Assembly (NCBI GenBank): GCA_028386065.3
Contig: JAKUCV010006623.1
Location: forward strand, 62,001 to 126,000
Length of the DNA stretch: 64,000 nt
Source: Turnera subulata
Lineage: Eukaryota > Streptophyta > Magnoliopsida > Malpighiales > Passifloraceae
Reading direction: 5' to 3'
A program made the translations under genes and the position numbers. How positions within the stretch are numbered: the first letter of the stretch is position 1; the number at the start of each line of letters is the position of its first letter. Below the pieces are notes generated by a model. That model did no database searches and was not told where the DNA came from. It saw only the letters and a list, made by a program, of their open reading frames with translations. Shown here piece after piece: positions 13,038 through 26,421 of the stretch.

Positions 13038-16000
13038 CTAGCAGTTGACGCCACATTGACCGGCTGAGGCTTTATTGGTGTCTGTTGTGAAGGGGTCGAT
13101 ACGAACCCACAGCAAGGAGAAGATGGAAGCGAGAAGGATAGACCAAACGATGACAATGGTTGGTGTGCGGTTTTGGCGACCCAACAGACCCTTCAGGAAA
13201 GGGTACAAATGAGCAATGACCCAAATGGCAAAGAACAACTTGCCGAAGAGCGGACCCCATGATTGATATCCGCTGTTTATGGCAAATGAGACACCAGCCA
13301 CAATACCAACCAGATTCACAATGAGAACCGTGGTTGGAGGGATGAGAAGAGATGTCCATTTGAAGACATAAAGCTCCGCGAAATCCCCATCATCGTCGGA
13401 CGCTTTTGAAGTGACAGTGAAGTTGGTGTCAATCCCAGCAAGAACCTTGAGAAGCCCTTGGAACACAGCAAAGAGATGGGCAGAAGTACCACCAATGACC
13501 CAAAACTGTTCATTCCTCCACCAATCTTCAATACTGACTCCACTCCACCTAAGCTCGAGAATTCCAGTGGCAAAAATGGAGATGAAGAGCAAAATGAACC
13601 ACATACTAGCATAGTTGCTTATCTGAAATGTAGCAAATTCATGAACAAGATTAGCATCTTCCCAAGAAGAGCCATAGATATTAATTGGAACCAAAGGAAA
13701 CAAAGCTATCACCCACCTCAGGAATAATAAATTTTCCAGTGAGCAGGCAAAACGCAGGAAGCATACAGTATGCAATCAGCGGGATAGATGTGATAGGATA
13801 GACAATGGTGTTAATGTATGCCAGCCTTTCAAGAAGCCTTAATCTTCCATTGTACCCATACCATATGGGGCAATGCCTACTCAACAAAATTTCAATAGAT
13901 CCCAAAGCCCACCGAAGAACCTGATTCAAACGATCAGAAAGATTGATGGGAGCAGACCCCTTGAATGCTGGGCGAGGAGGCATGCAATATATTGATATCC
14001 AACCACGAGCATGCATCTTGAACCCAGTCAAAATATCTTCTGTCACAGAGCCATAAATCCACCCAATCTGACAGCAATACAAAGAGGATCAGTAAATTTG
14101 CTTCAAAAGGCTAAGTGATCATAGGTAAAAATTCAAAATGCCAAATTCAACAGACCTCTTTGCCCCATTCTGTTTTGTCTTCATATCCACAGCTAATAAC
14201 ATGGATAGCTTCTTTCAATAGAGTTGCAGGATTGGTTGATGGTGGAATTCCTCCTTGTTCCTGGAAGGTAGCCGCAATAAAAACTGGTGACTGACCAAAA
14301 CGCTTCTCTAAACTCTTCTGAGACATAAGAAGTGACCTCTCATCGTCATATCCTGCAGAAGACAAGGAATATATGTAAACACTAATGTACCACAGTTTGC
14401 TGACTAGACCATTAATTTCAACCAGTGTCAGGATAGTTATCAGGCTAAAGTTTTTCAATTATCATCATCTCACAAATTAAGGTGATAATTCTAAGTTATA
14501 TAATCAACTCCTCTTCAACGAGAGAATCTAAGAAACTAGTGGGATTCTTCATCCCACCATGCCCAACATGCATATAAGATGGATAAACCATACCATAGTA
14601 AGGAGTAATTGACTGAAATCCAATGATACTAGTGGTTATAATGATAGATAAGGAGGCGCAAGGAGCAGTAAATTCCAAATAAACTAACCTTCAACACCCT
14701 CTTCAATGTCCTCCATATTGAAAATGGGCACTGTGGATTCAGTTCTCTTCATTCCGCGTTTCTTGTCACCATATTTCTTGCTAGCACTACTGCGTTTCTT
14801 CCTCGTCCCGCAGCAACTTTTTACAATAATATTTGGTTCCAAATCTTCCTCGGTTAAGACCGGATCATAACCATATAAAGCTTGCCTGTTGAAGCAACAA
14901 CCAGTACCCACATAGACTGGACCCTGGATACCATCAAGCCCCTTCAAGTTGATCTATAAAGAAAGTAGCACAGATGTTAGCCATCAAAACATAGACACAT
15001 AGGAACATGCCAGAGATTGGTGACAGATTAATCGGAACTCACATCAAAGAAAACAATATTGCGGTTGGCATATCGATCGTGCAAATCAATACCGTCAAAA
15101 CGTTGAGGGAACTGCACATAACATGTCTTCTTTCCAAAGGCAGGATCCATCATGAAGCACATGGCTTCTTTAAGAGCTTTGCTGTTGTTGAAGTAGTGAT
15201 CACAATCCACATTCAAAAGATAGGCACCATTGGTCAAGACAGCTGAAACTCTAATCTGTATCACAGTAAGACAGAGTCAACATAACATTTTTCTAGCATG
15301 GAAGTAAAAACGATGTTTTGCACCCAATCATTTTAGCCAGACGCATTTCAGGCATGGGACAACAAATGGGAATTGAAGACTTTGTCTCTCAATCAAATGA
15401 AGAACCAGCAACTGCCTTAATACCATTATCCATGCTGTGATCGGACACCAAAACAAATTGAAACATTAGGAACCAATACAAACCAATGCATTCATTGCTC
15501 CGGCCTTCTTGTGATGTTGGAAGCCAGGTCTCTTCTCACGAGAAACATATACAAGTCTAGGTAGCTCATTTCCGTCAGTATCAAGCCCACCACTGTGGCC
15601 TAAGAACACCTGTTTCCAGCCACCAATTACAAAAGGCAATTATTGAACTGAGAGAAGTAGAGGCAGAACCTATACATTTAGGAAGGAAGATATTACCTGG
15701 ATCATTCCAGGATGATCTCTAGGATTATTTCCAGGCCAAGGAGTACCGTCCTGCATTGTCCAACCTTCTTCAGGCACCTTTTGTGCTTTAGCAACAAGAG
15801 CATTGATGCGCACCTTGAATTCTTCATATTCTCTCTGTAACATACAGCATCCACTTTGTTAAGTTAAATTAGAAAAATTGGAAACCATGGAAATATAAAA
15901 CACAACTGGGCCAAATGAATACACAGAACAAAATTAGCATAAATTATCTTCATGACTCACTTTCATTGCCCTGCGCTCTTTCACAAAAGAAGGCTGTATC

Positions 16001-18870
16001 TTGTCCTTCAAATAATCAATCTTCTGTTGAAAATAAAACTCAGGCGCCCTAGGCTCAATATTATGCTTCTTGCAAAATGGCACCCACTTCCTTGCAAACT
16101 CAGCTGTTTCAGAAAGGGCTTCAAATGTCAACATTGCAGAACCATCATCAGAAACATAGCAAGAAACTTTGTCAACAGGGTAGTCCACTGCAAGTATAGA
16201 CAAAACAGTGTTTGCCGTAACAAGAGGCGGCTCTTTGAGAGGATCCACTGTACTGACAAAGACATCAACTGGAGCTAACTGTGATGGTTCCCCTTCACGG
16301 TCATACCTACAACAATATTAAAAAGCTGGTTAAGAAAAAGAAAACAATCACCTGAACCAGCCTTCTCGGCCAATGGAACTTGCATTATTGCAAGATGTAT
16401 CTACTAACCTCAATGCAAGCCTGTCAAGGTAGGTCTCGCGATTGATGGGATACCATTTTGGAAACTGATCCAAAAGCCAGGACAGGGCAAACCAAATCTC
16501 ACAGATAACTGATATTAACCACAATGGATAGGCATCTTTCACTGGGTGTGTGACTCGGTATTGTAAGAAAAAGCCCAAAATAATTAGCCGAAGAACAATT
16601 ACAACCCGGTACGGTGTCAGGTGAGAAGAAGAAATAGGAACCACACGGCTCAAAGGTTGCCGAGCGTCATCAGCCCTGTGAGGCGAATCAATGAAGGAAA
16701 ATATTAAATGCTAAGCCAGATTCACAAAATAGCAACTACTTCAATAGTTGATAGAATCTGAAAATAGATCTGTGCTTTCAACTCGGGGCTTTTCCAAATT
16801 AAGTTGTCAGGCCAGGGCCCATTGAATAATTAAAATTTTTTAAATTGGTGAGCAAGAATATCATGGAACACAAAATGTAGCTTACATTCAGATCTCAAAA
16901 CCAAACTAAATCATTAGAAAGGATGCTCACATTTGGAGTTCTTCCCCATTTGAACCCGTGCCTTCTATATCTCCTTTTCCCTCAGAATATCTATTGGTCA
17001 TCTGCATTACGTTTTTCTCCTGTTTGAGTTTCCAACCTTCAACCCTCTCCTTCCAGTCAACATTTCCAAGGCCATACGAATTCAAGTCTTTAGAAGGGTC
17101 CACAATTCTAACAGGAACTGTCAAAGGGATTGAAAAAATCAACCAGAAATCCACAAGAACCACATGCATATGTTTTGAACTTATTTGAGAAATTCTAAAT
17201 AAGAAAAATTCAAATTCCATAAGTACCTGGCTGCCTTGGATCAATATAAGGAGAGGCCTGACCATTCCTTTCAGGAGGGCCCAAAGGACCAGATGTAGTT
17301 CGTACAGACTGATTGTCAGGTGTAGCATAGGGGATTTCACCAGACACCTGATATGAGTTCAGTTTCAGAAGTCAGAAAATATAGCTCACATGAAAAAAAA
17401 AAACATGAGAATCTAGATGATCCCATGTGAAGGGTCTGCTGTTAGCTTTAGAACGAATGTACGTTCCAATCAAGACGGCAAAACAAAAATGTATCTTGAC
17501 AATAGAGAATCGAGAAGGTGAGTTAAACAAAGTCACTCCAATCTACAACCAACTCACGTGACTCGACTTTCACAGAATAAAAGATCCCAAGAGAGTTTAC
17601 ATATGAAGAGATAAAAAAAATGGTTCATCTGCCAACCTGCTGCCTGTGAGTGAGAAGAGGAATTGGTTGCGACTCGTGCCTGGAGGATGAAGAAAGCTCT
17701 ACTTCATCACCCTGCCACTGGCGCCTTGAGTTGCCATTTCCTTGGCCATAGTTGAACTCGTTCTCCAGATCATCAACATCATCTTCATCCTCATCTCCAT
17801 CCACCCGAGGACTCCCTAAAATATCCAGCAAAATCACGTTACTAATGAATAACAACATATCACGTCAAAATTAAGGGCCAGTGATCTGAATAATAACAAC
17901 CAAACTAACCTTTGTGCCTTTTGTACCTAGTCTTGCACTGTGGGCAAGATTGTGTGCCATCTTTCCGCTCATACTCATAGCATGGACGGCAAACCGGGAA
18001 CGCACACTCATTACATGCCACGAAGATGTCACCGGTGGCAGAAACTCCAACATTATCCCCACAGATCTGACAGGTCTGACCATTCAAAGCTGTGAGAGGT
18101 TTGGGCTGCATTGTCCAAACAAACAAAACATAGATCAGAACACAAAAACTAAAACCATCGTCAAGACTGAAGATCAGAATTGCAACCAGATTCAGCTCAT
18201 ACAGAGTCGCTACGATGTTAAAATAATAAGAAGCCACTTATATTGTTAAGTTGTAGTTGGGATTGGGAAGAGCAGTCACGCCGCCAAAATGCAGTGATCA
18301 AAACCCAGGACTAACACACAATTGGGATTAAAACTATAAGGATCTCCTAGTGAAAAGCACTGATCTCAGCTCAAAATCGATAGGATTAATAACTAACGAG
18401 CTGTGAAATCAAAGTAACTACCAAAAGGAGTAAGATAAACAGCAAATCTCCTTCTCGATCAAGAAACAGTGCAATCAAAGTAACAACTACGACAGTGACA
18501 CACCAAACACCGACAGTAACACATAAGAGAGGAGAGGGCCGCATTTTGTTACTAAACTGAAATTGACTAAAGGCCTGACAGGTCAAAACACCTCACTTCC
18601 ATACCCGATCAACCGATCCAACAACATCACAACATCGAAGACTTAAAAAAAACAACAATTGAACTGAAGAAGCACAAACAATCACTAGAACTAAAAAAAA
18701 GGAAAGCATAAATCGAGCACTCAGATCCGGCACACCAGAATGCGAAGCAAAAGAAGAAGCAGATTATACGGGGGGAATGACTAAATTACCCCGCCGTCGG
18801 AATCGTGGCGGATTCGGACCAGCTCGTTCCTCCGGTAGGACCCGGCAACCATACCTCCACCGGCTTCCAT
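13038..18870 (-). CDS. CESA1: Cellulose synthase catalytic subunit, CESA1 type
   Basis: This is a plasma-membrane glucosyltransferase that polymerises UDP-glucose into cellulose as part of the primary-wall complex. Fourteen exons are read downward: 18790-18870, 17910-18105, 17637-17815, 17227-17347, 16931-17117, 16409-16675, 15961-16306, 15697-15834, 15484-15609, 15043-15255, 14689-14953, 14156-14352, 13717-14067 and 13038-13622. They total 3252 bases and 1083 residues (Arabidopsis CESA1 is about 1081), and all junction phases close. The N-terminus [21 protein letters not shown] is diagnostic of the CESA1 class. It is followed by the RING-type zinc domain (about 39-85, CQICGDNVG to [10 protein letters not shown]). 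Catalytic motifs are present: DDG (about 397), DCD (about 564), TED (about 781) and QVLRW (about 821). Membrane helices lie on both sides of the catalytic domain, with a C-terminal cluster after about 840. Isoform assignment rests on the N-terminus and the [10 protein letters not shown] region. The gene appears intact. Confidence 0.96.
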
Positions 18871-19390
18871 GAGGCTCTCAGTTAAACGTTACAAAACATA
18901 AACGACAGATCTACGACGGAATGGGAAATGGTAGCGAGAAAGGAGCAAAGAGAGAGAGATGGGAGCAGTAGTAGTAGAAGAAGTAATGATGGAGACTGTG
19001 AACACTTCGCCCGTTCAGTACGCCATCGCTCTCTCTTTTTTTTTTTTCTCTCACTAGTTCTCTCGTTCGAGCTAGCTGTCTGTCTATCAGTGCCCTGTCT
19101 TTTTATTATCTGCTTTTCGTGTTATTTTATTGGAGTTGTTGTCTGTTTTGTTGATGTAGTGGATTCCACCGGCTGGCCCGGTTCCTTGTACACACGCGGC
19201 TCCTTGGCTGGCTTCATTGTGTCTAGTAGCCAATACATTTTGGGATTTTTTTCCATGTCTTTACCCCATCTTACATGGTCTCTTTAGTTTCACATTTTAT
19301 GCGGAAAAATATCTCAAAATGGATGAAAAATGATGCAACATAGTGTGATTAAATGAACTTTTTTTTTATTAAAGACTTAATTAATTCTAC

Positions 19391-19548
19391 CTAAACTCCG
19401 CACTATCTATAGCGCTTCAATCGAATCCGAAGTGTCTTGAGACAAAGCTAAGGCACATGCCACTGCACTAAATTCCGCACTATCTATAGCGCTTCAATCG
19501 AATCCGAAGTGTCTTGAGACAAAACTAAGGCACATGCCACTGCACTAC
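19391..19548. repeat. 77-bp tandem duplication
   Basis: The unit beginning ctaaactccgcactatctat at 19391 is repeated at 19468 with only a few mismatches through gccactgca. There are two copies with a period of 77, and no protein-coding potential is seen. Confidence 0.9.
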
Positions 19549-21378
19549 ATAGGCGTTGACTTAAATAAATTATCAATTTGAATAAGAGTTGATGTAAATT
19601 CTTAATAAAGACAATGACATATATTGAATTTAGTTTGGGAGAGCATTTACTCCATCAAACCTAACTTTATTTATGAAGGATGAAGAACACAATTCTAACT
19701 ATTAAACTATTGAATTTTAGTTCATATATCACCACATAATCATATATAAGTGGATCTTAGGAGGGTCAGGTCCCTTGATCTCCATAAATTCTCTACTAAC
19801 TTTTAAATTTTTCGTTTAGTGCCAAACTATTATACATTCTTTTTAATATTGCATATATTCAGACGGTAATTTGAGAGGAGAAGGTTGATCATGACCACCC
19901 TTTTCTATGTAAATTCTTATAATGATGGAAATTTAGCCTCCACTGATTTTATTTTTTTTACATAGAACTTTATTATTATATAATATAATTTTCTTGGCCC
20001 CCAAACAGATTTGTCTAGTTTCCATAAATTATAATTAACATACGATTGATGCAGTGGTTAGAAACTAAATTTAATATACTTTTAAGATTTTGTTTTAGCT
20101 ATAACTAGTCTATAACTATTATTGTGATATTTGGTCAAGGAAAAAACTATTACTGTAGTTCCACAGAGCAATTAATCCTAACATCTTCACTAATTACATT
20201 GCCATAAAAACCAATTCCAAAAAAAATTATACAGTTAAATATAGGATTTTAATTTTCAGGGCTTTTTCCAGAGAAGATAAAAAGAGAAAACTAGTCCCGT
20301 TTAGTTTGAGCTGGAGCTGAAGCCGGGTAACTGGAGCCACGTCATAAACAGCTAGATTGTCACTTTCCCATTTTAACGAAACGAGCCCTTTCATTTCTTG
20401 ACCTCAGCGGTATGTACCTACGCCATTGTTTTTTCAATTGCTAATTGCTATTTGCTAGTGTATATTCATTTTGCCCCAAACGAATTTATGCCGGGACCAA
20501 CCAGTTTCCAACACTTGTATAAAATGGACAGTCTAACGTAATTTCGTGGGGTGAGGGGACATTTAGTCAGAATGAGTATTTTTATTCTTTCTATTTTTTT
20601 TGGTTTTTTTTTTTTGGTGTGAGTTGATATTTTCATTGCTGTTAACAGCCTGTTCCCGGCAATCACCGGTAATTGTCGGTAGCTTCAGCTTGACACTCCA
20701 TCCACTGGCTGTCGGTGGACTCAATTGCATTTGCATGCTTAATTTAAATGCGTTCATTTGGACGTTACGCGCCTACCCTCTGCCGCCAGCGTCAGTCAGT
20801 TGGGCTCAAATCACACACTGGTTTTATTTTTTTCGGTTATGGCCTCCTGTGGGGTTTAGGGGCTGGCCAAGGCCCTCTTTTTAGTTTTTTCTTTTCTACT
20901 TTAAATATGCATCACATTTTTGGGTTATTGTTTTTTTATCAAATACAAAATCATTTGGTACATTATATCTGCTGGTAAGATATCACGTCGAGTCCTTGAA
21001 CATTTCCTACCAAATATACCACTGCAGTATTTTGAGGAAATATACAGTAGGACCTCGTGGGTAGGAAATCACACATAGGTGATAGGCCTAGAGTTCAGCT
21101 CATTACAGTAGTAAGATGAGAACGGAAATCTACTTGGCAAATAACATGGGAAATTGGATTAAAGAGATGCATACGCAGACTAAAATTAGTTGCGACAAAG
21201 GGCCCAAACATTCTATGATTTGTCCCACATTTGGAATCTAAAGGCCTACGCATGATCAAGGAGTGACTACTTTTGAGTTCTAAGTTACCGGATGTTGTTA
21301 TGTATTGTCCATCCTAAATGCATAGATAATCCATTAATCCTGTGATTTTGATCAATTTACACTATGATAGAATACAGA

Positions 21379-21456
21379 AAAAGCCCACTTAATGGGTGAT
21401 ATACCCTTCAGTGTAGAGAATACATAAAAGCCCACTTAATGGGTGATATACCCTCG
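21379..21456. repeat. 47-bp tandem duplication
   Basis: The stretch aagcccacttaatgggtgat at 21381 recurs at 21428, extending to gatataccct, with a period of 47. It lies about 400 bases downstream of the HY5 stop codon. Confidence 0.85.
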
Positions 21457-21861
21457 CCATCGTGAGTATAATTTCAAGGCATTGTTGGTGTCGAAACAAG
21501 GTGGAAGGTGGAGACCAGATGGATGAGAAGTTGACAGTAGCCAATCCATGTCACTAACAAATCCCATAATACCAAGTTCGGCACTATTTTCTTCCACAAA
21601 GCATATTATTAATAGGCATCTCAACTCAACTCAACCTTTTGTAGAAACACAAATCTAGTTTATGCTTCATCGGCATCCTTCATCCTGGCAATTGGCAAAC
21701 TCGAAGTTTGTGGGCAAAATTGCAAGGGCAAATTTTCATAAATTAAGCCTGCCAGTATCCTGTGATCATATTACTTGGGTCACACTTCAAGAGGAAGGTT
21801 CCAAACTCCACACCCATATTTTTTTTTTCTCTTAATATATTTGCAAGTTTTGCAACCACCG

Positions 21862-24169
21862 TTATAGAGTTGATCCATCTCCGTTAGCACCACTGCTGCC
21901 TCCTCTCCTGCTTGCTGTAGTGTTCTTCAGTATCTGTTGAACATTAACCAACCGCACGTCTTTGTGAGTAATGATAAAACAGAACGTTATTTCGACGAAG
22001 AAATGATAAGGACTGAGCCACCAATATCATGTTATGCATGCAATATTTCATTCAGGGTATCTTTCGTATCGTTGGGGCGTAGGAGATGGATTGAAATTGC
22101 AGAACAAAAAAAAGAATTTGGAGATAACAAAAACATTTACTTCAACGGGCCAAGGACCAGGCCCAGTGACAAATAGAAAGTCAATCGCTTTCGTGGCCCA
22201 ACCCCAAAACTACCGCCATCGGGTTTTCCTCATCCTAGTATTATCATTGTTACTACTTTTTGCTCAGCCTCATCCTGTTATTCGATAGTTACTAATAATC
22301 TAATATGATGAATGAATACATTAGTTCTCCAAAAAACACGATGAAAATATTTTTGTTCAAGCTAACCCCACTTGTCATTAATTACTATCCTCCATCCTTA
22401 TTAGCGAATAAACGATTTATAAAATTAAATTTGTTTTTAGAATATTTATTATATGAGAAATCCTAAAAAAAAAAAAACTAATTTTGCAACTATATTCTCG
22501 ACAATATCATTAAACGATAGAATGAAAGAAAAATTTTAAAAATAAAATTCCAAACAATTTAATCAAACATTGAAGCTTTTATTTGATCAAACAAGAAACA
22601 AATGGCATGGCATTAAGCAAACGGGAAATTGACTAGAGCATCCTCTCCAACTTGGCACAATAACATCACTGGAAACTGAATTAGCCAAAAGACATTTTTG
22701 TTCATTTTCGATGTAGCCGAAACACATAATATCAAGAGTCCAAAAAGAACAAAGGAGGAAAAAGCCATTTTATCTGTCTGTAATACTTAATCCAAGTCGC
22801 CTTAGTCCTAATCTTGCAATAATTGTGTGGTTACCAAACAAATAAAAAACAAAATATCAGCACTATGTGGTCCAAACTCCAAAGAATGTGGGCTCATCCC
22901 CATGCCCCATTAATGATGAGCAGATGTATTTGATTTTCCATACTCTTCTATCTTCGACTGTTCTGATAAGATCTTTATTTATGCCCATCACTGACAAATC
23001 ATCTAACAGACTAACACCAACCTACCATTTTGTTTTTGCCAAACATCCTAAGTTCCTAACCTATGATAAATCTAAGGTCTAGTTATTTTCATATCCATTT
23101 ATGAACTAATCGGTAGACAGACACAAGTCGGATGATGGTTTCTTAAGCAACTGAAAGTGAATATGCAAAGGACTCAATTCTAACTACCAATCCTCTTTTA
23201 AAAACATAATTATGATATTAAGTTAATAAAATGATGAATGGGATTAAGTTGGCTTACATGTCTAAGCATCTGATTTTCATTCTGCAAAGTGGAAAGTCTC
23301 TCTTCAAGCTCAGAGTTCTTCTTCTCCAAGTCTTTTACTCTTGCCTCCAATTCACTCAAGTATGCCTTCTTCCTCTCCCTTGCTTGCTGTGCAGAAACTC
23401 TGTTCCTCAACAACCTAGTTCCCACATTTAATCCCCAGTCAACACCCAATATCACCACAACTCTGCACAGTCTACTTGGGGCCCAAAAGCAAATCATGGT
23501 AAAACCGTAAAAATCAACAAACCCCAGTTCCTGTCCAAATCTAACCTCTTTAGCCTTTTGTTTTCCTTGTCAGCTGGGCTCCTACCCCTCTTCCGCCCGC
23601 TCTGGCCCTCCCCGGTAGCCTGTGCACGCTCCTGCCCGGCAACTGAACCGGTGTCTCTGCCGGAGGTCGAAGGCCCCGCCGGTTCACCGCTCATCTCCGG
23701 AACTCTCCTTATCTCCTCATCGCTCTCTATTCCTAAAACGAATCGTGGCATATCACTAGAGAGCAAAACAAACTTAATTTCCACAGCATTCCCGGGAAAG
23801 AAAAACAAATTCTAAGACTAAATTTTAAAAACAAAAATCTACATATATAACAGCAAAACCCAGATGATGGAACATGGAAACTGAGAGATCATGAAGAAAA
23901 TAAACCAATAATTGGTTAAAGAATGAAACTTTAACGAAATTAAGCTTTACCCATGACAAAAAAGGATTTCATTCAGATTAAGTAGTTGATAGCAAACTTA
24001 ATTCCAGATGTCAAGTCCATTGAAATTTTCAAAGAAGAACTATGCAATGAGAGAAGGGAAGTGGAGATTGACCTTCTTTCATTTCAAGTTGAAGGGCAGA
24101 ACTTGAAGATCTCTCGCTGCTAGATGGGAGTGAACTGGCCGCGATTGAACTAGTAGCTGGTTCTTGCAT
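21862..24169 (-). CDS. HY5: bZIP transcription factor HY5
   Basis: HY5 is the nuclear bZIP activator of light-regulated genes and is degraded through COP1 in darkness. Four exons are read downward from the ATG at 24167-24169: 24073-24169, 23546-23732, 23258-23414 and 21862-21933. They encode 170 residues (Arabidopsis 168), with closing phases. Exon 1 gives the Ser-rich N-terminus [19 protein letters not shown]. The COP1-interaction motif [11 protein letters not shown] sits at about 35-45. The basic region [19 protein letters not shown] and leucine zipper ([20 protein letters not shown]) occupy about 96-147. The last exon supplies ILKNTT and a Gly/Ser tail. That exon lies 1.3 kb away and is only 72 bases long, yet it matches the expected end of the family. 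The next gene on this strand that is recognisable by neighbourhood is OCP3, as in Arabidopsis. Confidence 0.94.
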
Positions 24170-24704
24170 GATTTCTGTACACAGAGAGAGAGCCGATTGG
24201 GAAAACCAAAAAAAATATATTACCACCAGTTATTTTCGGAGAGAGAGAGAAAAAAGAGCGCGGGATATTAATGTCAACAGTTGTTGTAAGTTGCAGGGAG
24301 AGTCTGCAGAGTGATTTACAACCTTCGGATCAGGCTTTGATCCGACGGTGGAAAGAGCCAAATCGTGGAAGCACATGAGCCATGACGGGGTTGGTGAATC
24401 AAAGGATTGTGGGACGGAAGCGTGGACGATTAGTAAGCGTTGGATTGGGTTGAATCCGACGGGTGGGATGGTAGGTAGAACATAGTGCAGTGTATTGGGA
24501 CCATATTATGTGCTGGCTGGATTTCTGTGCTGTTTCTCGATTGTTGGAAAAAAGTTTAGGTAAGCGTCCTACATAAGGAAGAGCATATGGTTCGTCATGG
24601 CCATTTGGCACAAAGGCATGGACTGCCAATAGATATGTGTGTTCCATTTTTGGACATTAAGTAGTGTTTTAAGACAGGAAGATTTGGCACTAACATGTCC
24701 TTGT

Positions 24705-24710
24705 CACGTG
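24705..24710. promoter_or_regulatory. G-box core upstream of HY5
   Basis: CACGTG, in the context tgtCACGTGttt, lies about 535 bases upstream of the HY5 start codon. G-box/ACE motifs are the known binding sites of HY5-class bZIP proteins. Autoregulation through this site is inference only. Confidence 0.4.
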
Positions 24711-24987
24711 TTTATGAGTTGATAATGGACCCGCCTCCAAGTTTTCAAAATTTTATGTCAACCCAGTTTGAGAAAAATTTGGCCTATGTTTAGTCTTGCA
24801 ATTTTGCGTCAGATAGAGGTTATTTTTTTTAATTGGGAGCTATATTAGATTTTAGTTACCAAGGAGTTATATGAATGAGAAACTCTAATGTTGATGGGTA
24901 ATATATATCACAGGGAAACTCAACATCCGTTGAGACAAAAACTAGAAGTTCAAGGAAGAAGGGATCTAGAATAACGAATAAAAGAAC

Positions 24988-25267
24988 TACTCCTTCTGTC
25001 CCTCAATATAGGTCGTTTTAGGTTTTGTTTTTTATTTCACAATATAAGTCGTTTTAGAGTTTCAATGAGCATTAAATTAAATTTTTCCAAATTTATCCTT
25101 GACCAAAACAACTTGTACTCCTAGAGATAAGTTTTATTGTTAGGATAGTGTAAAGGGTAGGTTAGTAAAATGTATAGTAAAAATTAATGAGATTTAATCT
25201 ATTTAATGCTTTTCTTAATGGGTGTGCAAAAACCTTAAACGACCTATATTGAGGGACAGAGGGAGTA
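24988..25267. mobile_element. Stowaway-like MITE
   Basis: A 276-bp element occupies 24990-25265, with a TA dinucleotide on each side as target duplication. Its terminal inverted repeats start CTCCTTCTGTCCCTCAATAT and CTCCCTCTGTCCCTCAATAT and continue for about 35 bases (ATAGGTCGTTTaggttt against ATAGGTCGTTTaaggttt). CTCCCTCYGTCCC is the hallmark of Stowaway (Tc1/mariner) MITEs. The inside is AT-rich with no coding capacity. It lies upstream of HY5. Confidence 0.9.
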
Positions 25268-25305
25268 ACATTTTGGAGCATCATTTTCAAAGAATAGCTA
25301 GATTA

Positions 25306-25455
25306 ACCAAGGGATCTCGAATTCGAGCACTCTTGGGGCTAATGACACTAACTTTTATGATTCTAATCATGCTATGAGCTGAATTAGTCTGGGTCCGTTA
25401 TTATTCCTTAAAGATAGGTTGGTCCAGGACACCATTGCAAAAGAAAAAAAAAAGA
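25306..25455 (+). mobile_element. SINE-like repeat with A-rich tail, copy a
   Basis: The sequence runs from tagctagattaaccaaggga to ggttggtccaggacacc, followed by an A-rich tail at 25437-25454. A diverged copy occurs on the other strand at about 27790-27990, sharing attaaccaagg, ttcgag, atgagctg.attagtctggg and ggttggtccaggacacc in the same order. A B-box-like ttcgag and the A tail suggest a tRNA-derived SINE. No convincing target duplication was found, so the class is tentative. Confidence 0.5.
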
Positions 25456-26421
25456 CTTGTTATAGAATGCTCAACGTGATACTTTTGCACAACACTTGCT
25501 ACCGAGATGAATTGGGTACAACACTTGTGCAATAACAACCTGACACTTTCAGCAAACATAATCAGTTGTATCATTGACTTTCTGGGAAATATAATAGCTA
25601 AATTTGATATCAAATGCAGACACATGATCAATTATATGAAACCAGCACCCAGCAAGAAGCATCTTGCTTGATCGGTCTAAAAAAATCCACATGCAAACAT
25701 ACATGGGAACGGAGCAGTAGTATGCACAATTGCACATAAACAACAAAGCAACTAATCAACCAACCCAACTCATTGATTACCAAAAATAGACAATGAACAC
25801 GAAGCAACGTTTATACCAATGGGATCTTACACTAATATCTGACGCCATCGTGCTTTCTTTTGTTGTCCATGATTTACAACTATTGCAACGATAAGATTAC
25901 CTTGCATCACGAACCTTTAGGAAATACATACTAATTCAATGTAAGTATCAACTGCGGAACCTTCAGGAAATTCCCAGCACTCTAAGATTCCTAGATGAGC
26001 TTTAGTAAAAGAGGCAGCAAAAACAAGGACAAATAAACTAACACCACCTTGCTTACTTTGAATTATGTAAAACTCTCCATAGAGTAAACAAAATGTGAAG
26101 AATAGAAAGCAAGCAGAAACAACCCTGGTTTAGTTGCATATCCGATGTTAATGCACATAATTGTAGAATACACCACAGAATGTTCATCCAACAGAAAACA
26201 AAAAAAGCACTACAGGCACATAAGAAACAAGATAAAAAAATGAGTCATCTATAGCAGATTAATTAACCAGAAACGCAAAACTATATGTTGTAATGTTTTC
26301 AGAATATATGAATTACAGATATATAATTAAGCGACACATACAACATATTTGCCAGCAGCGTGAACAACCAATGTCGGCAAAAGGGTAAACAATTGACACA
26401 AGTCTTGCCGTCCAAATAAGT
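25456..26421. other. Intergenic, no gene seen
   Basis: AT-rich DNA with only short frames on both strands, none recognisable. Confidence 0.5.

Larger units (their letters stand above)
18871..21861. other. CESA1 upstream region and intergenic DNA
   Basis: The first 200 bases carry AG/CT-rich microsatellite-like tracts (gagagagag near 18950 and a CT/T run near 19025-19052) that are probably CESA1 leader and promoter. Beyond this the DNA is AT-rich with no credible gene. It contains two tandem duplications, listed separately. Confidence 0.5.
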
